Assembly: GCF_901709675.1 (NCBI RefSeq)
Contig: NC_051097.1
Location: 11,324,039 to 11,388,038, forward strand
Length of the DNA: 64,000 nucleotides
DNA from: Syngnathus acus
Taxonomy: Eukaryota > Chordata > Actinopteri > Syngnathiformes > Syngnathidae
Reading direction: 5' to 3'
Made by a program: the position numbers and the translations under genes. Each line of letters starts with the position of its first letter. The stretch's first letter is position 1. The notes below the pieces were generated by a model. That model saw only the letters and a list, made by a program, of their open reading frames with translations. It made no database searches and had not been told where the DNA came from. Positions 58,883 to 64,000 of this stretch are shown piece by piece.

Positions 58883-60429
58883 TTTATTCAGCCTGATAGA
58901 GAATACACAAGGAAATAATATTTCTCTTTCCCTTTTTGATACTGATATGACACTCAGATCGCCAGTGGTCGGAATTCCACATCACATGCTACAACCAGCC
59001 TTGTTTATGGATTTTTATTCATTTTTTTTCCCTTTCTTCAAAAATGATTTTTTTTTCTTTTTAAAAAAACAGGATTTAAGCGCTCTTGAAAAGGATGCAG
59101 AATGTTGTCTTAGAAATGTACAAAAAAAACTTATATGAACAAGAACATGATCATTACAAAATTCTTTAAAAAAAAAAAAAAAGTCCAAGACGCAAATGAG
59201 GCATAAAAAGCAAATCAAAATCACCTTGGTCCAAAAATGACCTGCTTCTCTGTAAACTTGGATTTGCACACAAAAAAAATCTTGAAATTGGACAAATAAA
59301 TGGCAATGAAAGGAAATTTACTGCAGTAATCTTTCTCAAAGAAGGTAACTGAAAAAAAATAGTTATAAAATACTGAATTGAGTTCATAGAAAAAGCTTAA
59401 TTTCAGTAGCTCAAAAGCGAAATGTGTAAATGAGACATCCACTAAAGAGAAAATGGAACGTCGTTTTAACAACAATTCAAAATCTATTTGACTGTTTCTT
59501 ATCTTTGCTATCAGGCAAAAACACTGCATGTCCAAATATGGTCAATGTATTCTTTTTACGCTACGCTTCAAGTTTGGTTTGGTTTCTGACACTAACCAGT
59601 GGAAACGGTTTGGGCTTGAGTTGGAGAAAAAAATTGTTTTGCTAACTGTCCGTTAGCTTCTCAAGCGAACTACTGAAATGAACCCACTGATTCACTGAAA
59701 TGTACGGCTACATTTCATTTCTTGTATTACAATTTCACTTGTAAAAAAAACAAAAAAAACCTGCAAATACATTCAAAAAGGAAGATGATGAAAGAAAAAG
59801 TCATTACCATTCATTCCTTCGGAAGGTTTTCACAAATTCCAGAAAGTTCGGTGATACAAAAAGAACTCATTAATATCTAAGCACAATTTGGATAAGTGTG
59901 CAAAGCAAAGCACGACAGGGAGATCCAACTTTACGGTGGCCCCACCGTCCGCGGTATCAAGCAAGGATTCGAGTGTTGAGCCACCCCGTCGGCAGGCTGT
60001 TCCAATGGTTCCTTAACATTTAACCAGCGCGTCATTCATTTTTTTTACAAAGTGCATTTGTTTCCCTCTAAATCACAAATTTCTTCAGCATTAAGGAAAA
60101 ACTCAGGTTTGTGTCAGAAGATTAAAAAATTGCTGCAATGACAGTGTGACAATTAGTTGTGGAGAAAAGCCTCCAGTTCAGCTCCTGGGAGGTCAGGTGA
60201 CCCCATCAGTGTGCGCTCAGTTCAAATATTTCATCTATTGTTTAAATAGTTGGCCTCTTGCACGGCGTGGCATGCACGAACGAGCTGTACAAGGACGAGG
60301 CGTGCGTGTGTGCGTGTGCGTGTGTGTGTACAAGCTCACTGCCAGTGCCTCCCCGCTTCGTTTTTTTCTACCCGGCAACTCGAGTCCACAAGTCCTCCAG
60401 TGTTTTTCTGTCAAATGCGTGCGAGGGGC
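58883..60429 (-). terminator. dolpp1: Probable dolpp1 3' UTR with two candidate polyadenylation signals
   Basis: AT-rich DNA downstream of the dolpp1 stop. On the minus strand AATAAA occurs at 59014-59019 and at 58883-58888 (read as TTTATT on plus). Either would give a 3' UTR of about 1.4-1.55 kb. Variant signals nearer the stop cannot be excluded. Confidence 0.4.
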
Positions 60430-60466
60430 TCACTGGAGTTTTGTGCCCAGCTTTCGTTGTCTGTTT
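60430..60466 (-). CDS. dolpp1: dolpp1 exon 8 (terminal, 37 nt)
   Basis: After CTGTTTCAG it codes [11 protein letters not shown] and TGA (stop 60430-60432). It is too short to be found as an open frame but fits the family C terminus exactly. The 82-bp intron 7 before it contains a GCC/GGC trinucleotide run. Confidence 0.93.
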
Positions 60467-62562
60467 CTGAAACAGGTGAGCAAGGCAAGGCGCTCGTGTA
60501 ACAAGCGGCTGTCGCCGCGGCGGCGGCGGCGGTTGCGGCGAGCCTTACCTGGCTTCCGAACGCGTCACCGTGTACTCGAACCACAAGATGTTGGGAATCA
60601 GGCTGGTGTCGCGCACCAGGAAGTACTCGGATACAGGCCTGCCCCAAAACACAAAGATATATTGAGCTGTCTAGGTCATTCTTGAGATTTACAGTAGGTG
60701 TCGTTTTTGTGGCACATTCTGCTGTCCTATCTGTGACTGCGTGCGTCGGCGATGGAGAATGCAACGCCACTTACCATGCCGCTATTTTGGGGAACAACGG
60801 GGTGAGCAGCTCCTGCGTGATGAAGAACCAGAGCACGGCGATGACGCTGCCCGCCACGCCGCCGTAGAACACCTGGCTCCACGTGTGGTACAGCAGGTAC
60901 ACCCTGCAAAGCGCAAAGAGTTATGCGACAAGTAAAGTGCACATGCAGGACCGAAAATGAGCGCAGTCTGGATTTCGGGGGCGCAGACCTGCTGTAGGAG
61001 ACGGCGAAGGCCACGCCCAACAGGACGACGGACAGGACGTGTCTCCACAGGAGGTCCACGCAGCGAGCGTTGTTGGTCTGGTGCATTCTGAGGGCGAAGG
61101 TGAGACAAGATCTTGACCTCGTTTTATTTCCATCACACCCACCTGGGATTTGTACACAGGGGCGTGCAGACTTTTTCTAACCCCACGCACACGTGTGTCA
61201 CACTTACCTTAAATAAAGAAAAAGAAAAAAGTAAACAACAAAGAACCAGATGAGCTGGGAATGACTGGACGGCATCCCATAGTCGCTGCTCATCGCCGAA
61301 TGAGTCCCTGCCGACAAACCACGCACGCGTTCAGTCACTCGCTGGGCCCACTTTGACTTCCATTGGCAACTAAAAGGGAAGGCGCGGTTTTGCGTACCTG
61401 CACATGGCCGCGGCTCTCGGAGTATGTGTTTGAGTATCCAGTTCACAGCCTCGTTGAGGGTGAGCCCACCAAAGAAGGAAATCTGCGGAGAAAGTCAAGC
61501 TGTTTGTTTAGCCAAGGTTCCTTGCAACAGATGGAGCACTTGCGCTTTCCACCTACCGTGTGCAGCTCCCGTTTAAAAACAATGAGGGTCACAAAGCCCA
61601 CCAGGATGGCAAGAGGCAGAAGGCTGATGTAGGCCAGCAGGTGTCCCGTCAGGTCATCTGAAACGATAAACCACAACGATAAGACGTGGGAAGTCACCCA
61701 CTCCCTATTCTCAAATCACAATGTAAGGAAGGAGCTATCTAGGTCCACTGCAAACAAAGTTACATACAACTTAAATATTCTTTGGTACTGAGTCTTCCAA
61801 GTGCTGTATTTGCAGTAATTTGCTTATTCCGTACTTTTTTCTGCTTTGAAGTGGACTACAGTGAACTATACAATTTAAAAAATGAAACTCGTAATATCTA
61901 ACTATTACACTATCACACACACATGCTAGATTCTGACCCAATTAGAAATCCACCCGCGTCCTATTTAGAGCACTGAGCTTAGTTTTGGGAAACACAATCA
62001 AAGCACATTAGTCCTTTATTGAAATGTTAAATGATCATCTTTTAAACATGCTGTTCTTTATGTTAGGGGCTAGCAATGCTAACACAATCAGCCCAGTGAG
62101 CTAGCGTCAGTGTTAGTAAGTCCTCAAAGGAAGAGCTTATTAAAATAAAGCAACACTTTGATTTTCACCTTTCACCGTGTATTAAATGTGAGAGGAGCTC
62201 GGGACGTGTGATGTTTGTTGAATTCCCTATGGGGAAAACAAACGCCTATATCAACTCTTCTCTTAAGCTAACTCGCTAGCCTTCATTGTGCCCACTGTCA
62301 CAGAGTGCGCATGCGCGCCGTCTCACAATTTAGCAAGCACGGTGACGTTTTGCGCTTCGCGGCGTCGCACAATTTGGCAACACTGGGCAACTGTGCGTTT
62401 CCATTCACGGGGGACGACACACGAAAAGACGCCGGGTAGTCAACCGAGGGTCGGTCGTCAGGCGAAAAAACGTCGAATCCACTTACCCTCGGCAAACTCG
62501 ACGTGTGTTAGCGATATGGACCGCCATCGAGGTGGCGCCGAGCACTGCTCTTCCAACGCCAT
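60430..62562 (-). CDS. dolpp1: Dolichyl diphosphate phosphatase 1, whole gene, 8 exons
   Basis: Minus-strand exons 62487-62562, 61557-61657, 61398-61482, 61208-61307, 60989-61087, 60775-60903, 60549-60638 and 60430-60466 join to 717 nt, 238 residues plus stop, the same length as human DOLPP1. It is an ER membrane PAP2-family enzyme that removes a phosphate from dolichyl diphosphate on the lumenal side, recycling the carrier for protein N-glycosylation. All three motifs are present: KHILREPRP (77-85), MPSSHSQ (99-105, catalytic His103) and SRVYLLYH (153-160). About four to five hydrophobic segments are visible (from about 31, 106, 136 and 165). The C terminus [12 protein letters not shown] is the family ending. 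Every intron has GT/AG borders. The gene converges on ntng2. Confidence 0.97.
60549..60638 (-). CDS. dolpp1: dolpp1 exon 7
   Basis: 90 nt, phase 2/2, between GGGGCAG and GTAAGG. Codes [29 protein letters not shown], a near-invariant family tail. Confidence 0.95.
60775..60903 (-). CDS. dolpp1: dolpp1 exon 6: PAP2 motif 3
   Basis: 129 nt, phase 2/2, between TTTGCAG and GTAAGT. Opens with the SRX5H motif (Arg154, His160), then [13 protein letters not shown], a membrane segment IAVLWFFI and [14 protein letters not shown]. Confidence 0.95.
60989..61087 (-). CDS. dolpp1: dolpp1 exon 5
   Basis: 99 nt, phase 2 in and 2 out, between CCTCAG and GTCTGC. Codes [18 protein letters not shown], a membrane segment and SYS; the next exon supplies Arg154 of motif 3. 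Confidence 0.95.
61208..61307 (-). CDS. dolpp1: dolpp1 exon 4: PAP2 motif 2
   Basis: 100 nt, phase 1 in and 2 out, between GGCAG and GTAAGT. Contains YGMPSSHSQ with the catalytic His103 and a Phe/Val/Leu-rich membrane segment ending FLFLYL. The stretch before it (THSAMSSD) is slightly different from the mammalian loop. Confidence 0.95.
61398..61482 (-). CDS. dolpp1: dolpp1 exon 3: PAP2 motif 1
   Basis: 85 nt, phase 0 in and 1 out, between CCGCAG and GTACGC. Codes [15 protein letters not shown] and then the KX6RP phosphatase motif (Lys77 to Arg84-Pro85), followed by CA. Flanked by introns of 74 and 90 bp. Confidence 0.95.
61557..61657 (-). CDS. dolpp1: dolpp1 exon 2: first membrane segment
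   Basis: 101 nt, phase 1 in and 0 out, acceptor TTTCAG and donor GTAGGT. Completes Asp26, then [12 protein letters not shown], the hydrophobic [14 protein letters not shown] and KRELHT. Highly family-typical. Confidence 0.95.
61658..62486 (-). other. dolpp1 intron 1 (829 bp)
   Basis: AT-rich except near the exon 1 end, where an NRF-1-like palindrome lies at 62306-62317. GTAAGT donor and CGTTTCAG acceptor on the minus strand. No other feature. Confidence 0.85.
62306..62317. promoter_or_regulatory. NRF-1-like palindrome in dolpp1 intron 1
   Basis: TGCGCATGCGCG contains the full palindromic NRF-1 core GCGCATGCGC, about 245 bp downstream of the start codon, in an otherwise AT-rich intron. NRF-1 sites are common in CpG-type housekeeping promoters. 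Confidence 0.4.
62487..62562 (-). CDS. dolpp1: dolpp1 exon 1 (start codon)
   Basis: 25 codons plus one base before GTAAGT. Starts [13 protein letters not shown] and runs to LTHVEFAE. The ATG has A at -3 and G at +4. An open frame continues upstream, but the family N terminus fits this Met. Confidence 0.9.
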
Positions 62563-62593
62563 CTTTACCCGGACGCAACCACCGGTCAAGACA

Positions 62594-62709
62594 CACCCAT
62601 CGCGCAAGGCCAGCCAATGGCGAGCAGCGAAAGTCCTTGGTGCCAACCAATCACCCATCGCGCCAGGCCAGCCAATGGCGAGCAGCGAAAGTCCTTGGTG
62701 CCAACCAAT
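62594..62709 (-). promoter_or_regulatory. dolpp1: dolpp1 core promoter: 58-bp tandem duplication with four CCAAT boxes
   Basis: Two copies of a 58-bp unit (62594-62651 and 62652-62709) differ at one base that I can see. Each has GCCAATGG and ACCAATCA, so CCAAT occurs at 62614, 62647, 62672 and 62705, spaced 33, 25 and 33 bp. CCAAT is the NF-Y binding core and is typical of TATA-less housekeeping promoters. An ETS-like CCGGAAGT follows at 62733-62740. The block ends 32 bp upstream of the dolpp1 start codon. Confidence 0.65.
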
Positions 62710-63267
62710 CACAATGCGAGGGGAGCGGAGAGCCGGAAGTCCAAAGAATAATTGAATGAACAAGGAATACAAACACGAGCAGTTTTGTCTATTTCGTTAA
62801 ATCATCTGAATAGTGGCATAGTATTGTTTAATAACAAAAATTAACATTTAATACAGAGAATCATCATCAATTTACAATTTTTACAAGCATTGAAAATGAA
62901 AGAATTAAAAGAAAAGGCAGGGTGACAACACAATAAATAACAGATTTTTTTCCCCCCTCAATGTTTTGGCAATTATAAATCAACACCATTGGACAAGCTG
63001 CGCCGAGTCTCATTTTGTTCATATGAATTTCCCATGCAAGACAGAAAAGAAAAACTAACTTTTTAGTATGAAACTGCCCATTTTTGATGCACATTACTTA
63101 CTTACTAGATGAGCATGGATCCTTCCACTGGGAGATCGAATTGCACACGCAGACAAAGACTTTAAATAAAAGGGAAAGCATAAAAATCACAAACCACAAT
63201 GGCAGGCTGTTTTTTTTTTAGGGGGGGGGGGGGGAATATATCTCTTATGTACAATGTTCACCATATC

Positions 63268-63357
63268 TTAAGCCTAAACACATATGGCAAGAATAAAGGT
63301 AAAGATATGTATTTAAGCCTAAACACATATGGCATGAATAAAGGTAAAGATATGTAT
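63268..63357. repeat. 45-bp tandem duplication
   Basis: TTAAGCCTAAACACATATGG starts each copy (63268 and 63313). I see one base difference (GGCAAG versus GGCATG). Confidence 0.85.
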
Positions 63358-63550
63358 CAGTGTCAATCATGTGCCGTCCCAAGCCACACATAGCCCTCCT
63401 GCTTTGAACTCACACCTTTACCATGGCACTGACCAGCGACCGCGGAGCTGAATGAGGTTTGTCGCTTTCATCCACTACAAACATTTGCATAACTTTCTCA
63501 TAAATATATCAATATTTATCGGTCAATATACACTGACCTGTAAATGTCAG

Positions 63551-63625
63551 AGTGCATTTTAGGTTCACCCTGAAATTTCCCTCAAATATCCCAAACTTTC
63601 TGTGAGTAGTGTATACGCATTTGTA
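63551..63625 (+). repeat. Dispersed repeat, copy 2
   Basis: GCATTTTAGGTTCACCCTGA, AAATTTCC and AAATATCCC parallel the copy at 53898 in the same order, with a short deletion. Confidence 0.45.
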
Positions 63626-64000
63626 GGTTGAAATGTTTTGGATTTGATTGACCAAGTGTCCCGCAGGTCGTCAACCTCTGCTTTGAACTTTCAACAGGAG
63701 CTTGATGGCCTAAAGCAGAGGACACGCGTTCGGTTCGCACTCTCACAATTGGACTGGAATAAATAGCTGCAGTACAACGAGATTCAAGTCGACTTTAAGG
63801 GCAACTTATCATCCTTGGAAATCGGTAATGATTTCATATCAAATGCACAAACGCGCAGCAACGGGTTGTGCTGCGATATATGCTGTACATACGGATGACG
63901 TTTGAAGAGCTGCCGGTCGCGTGTCACACGCGTCCTCTGTTCCGTGATGGACTTCTTGATAGTAGCTGATAACCTGACGAGTGAGTGGGAGGGGGGATGA

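Larger units (their letters stand above)
62760..64000. other. Region upstream of dolpp1, no gene seen
   Basis: AT-rich, with a poly-G run near 63222-63233, a 45-bp tandem repeat (63268-63357) and a second copy of the dispersed repeat (63551-63625). No splice-bounded coding sequence recognised; a neighbouring gene may start outside the window. Confidence 0.6.

Overview
The window is vertebrate nuclear DNA, almost certainly from a teleost fish. The coding exons are short and bounded by GT/AG introns, many only 74-136 bp long. Non-coding DNA is rich in CA/TG and GA microsatellites and homopolymers, and two vertebrate genes are readable exon by exon. Most open reading frames in the window are accidental frames in non-coding DNA.

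Layout. About 1-23.7 kb is upstream DNA with no gene I can support; it holds microsatellites, small tandem duplications, a LINE/SINE-type tail, and one CpG-rich patch with a strong splice donor at 2.0 kb. From 23.75 to 53.8 kb, plus strand, lies a complete netrin-G gene, best matched to netrin-G2 (ntng2). It has a probable untranslated first exon ending at 24425, then seven coding exons (26221-26439, 32661-33304, 40967-41139, 41660-41689, 50874-51041, 52177-52311, 53370-53596) that join without a frame break into a 531-residue GPI-anchored laminin-N/laminin-EGF protein. A polyadenylation signal is at 53778. A roughly 5 kb intergenic stretch follows with tandem duplications, an orphan CpG-rich patch and several CTCF-like motifs. 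From 58.9 to 62.6 kb, minus strand, is dolpp1 (dolichyl diphosphate phosphatase). Eight exons give 238 residues with all three PAP2 phosphatase motifs. Its promoter holds a 58-bp tandem duplication carrying four CCAAT boxes. The last 1.3 kb holds only AT-rich DNA and a 45-bp tandem repeat.

The most unusual object is inside ntng2. In the 9.2-kb intron between the 30-nt exon 4 and the second laminin-EGF exon, at 45.4-47.95 kb, there are twelve consecutive intact exon-like units plus a decayed one. Each is open, is a multiple of three (81-195 nt), and begins and ends in phase 1, exactly matching the flanking coding exons. They are separated mostly by 75-133 bp introns with AG/GT borders. They encode variants of one histidine-rich, acidic, cysteine-free repeat (consensus about [19 protein letters not shown] followed by SSEHENDR). 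If spliced in, they would insert up to about 460 residues between laminin-EGF domains 1 and 2, where mammalian netrin-Gs carry alternatively spliced 'unknown domain' exons. I know of no description of such an array.

The two genes are convergent and unrelated in function: netrin-G2 is a neuronal GPI-anchored synaptic adhesion ligand, and DOLPP1 recycles the dolichol carrier for N-glycosylation in the ER. Both map to human 9q34, so the pairing looks like partly conserved synteny.
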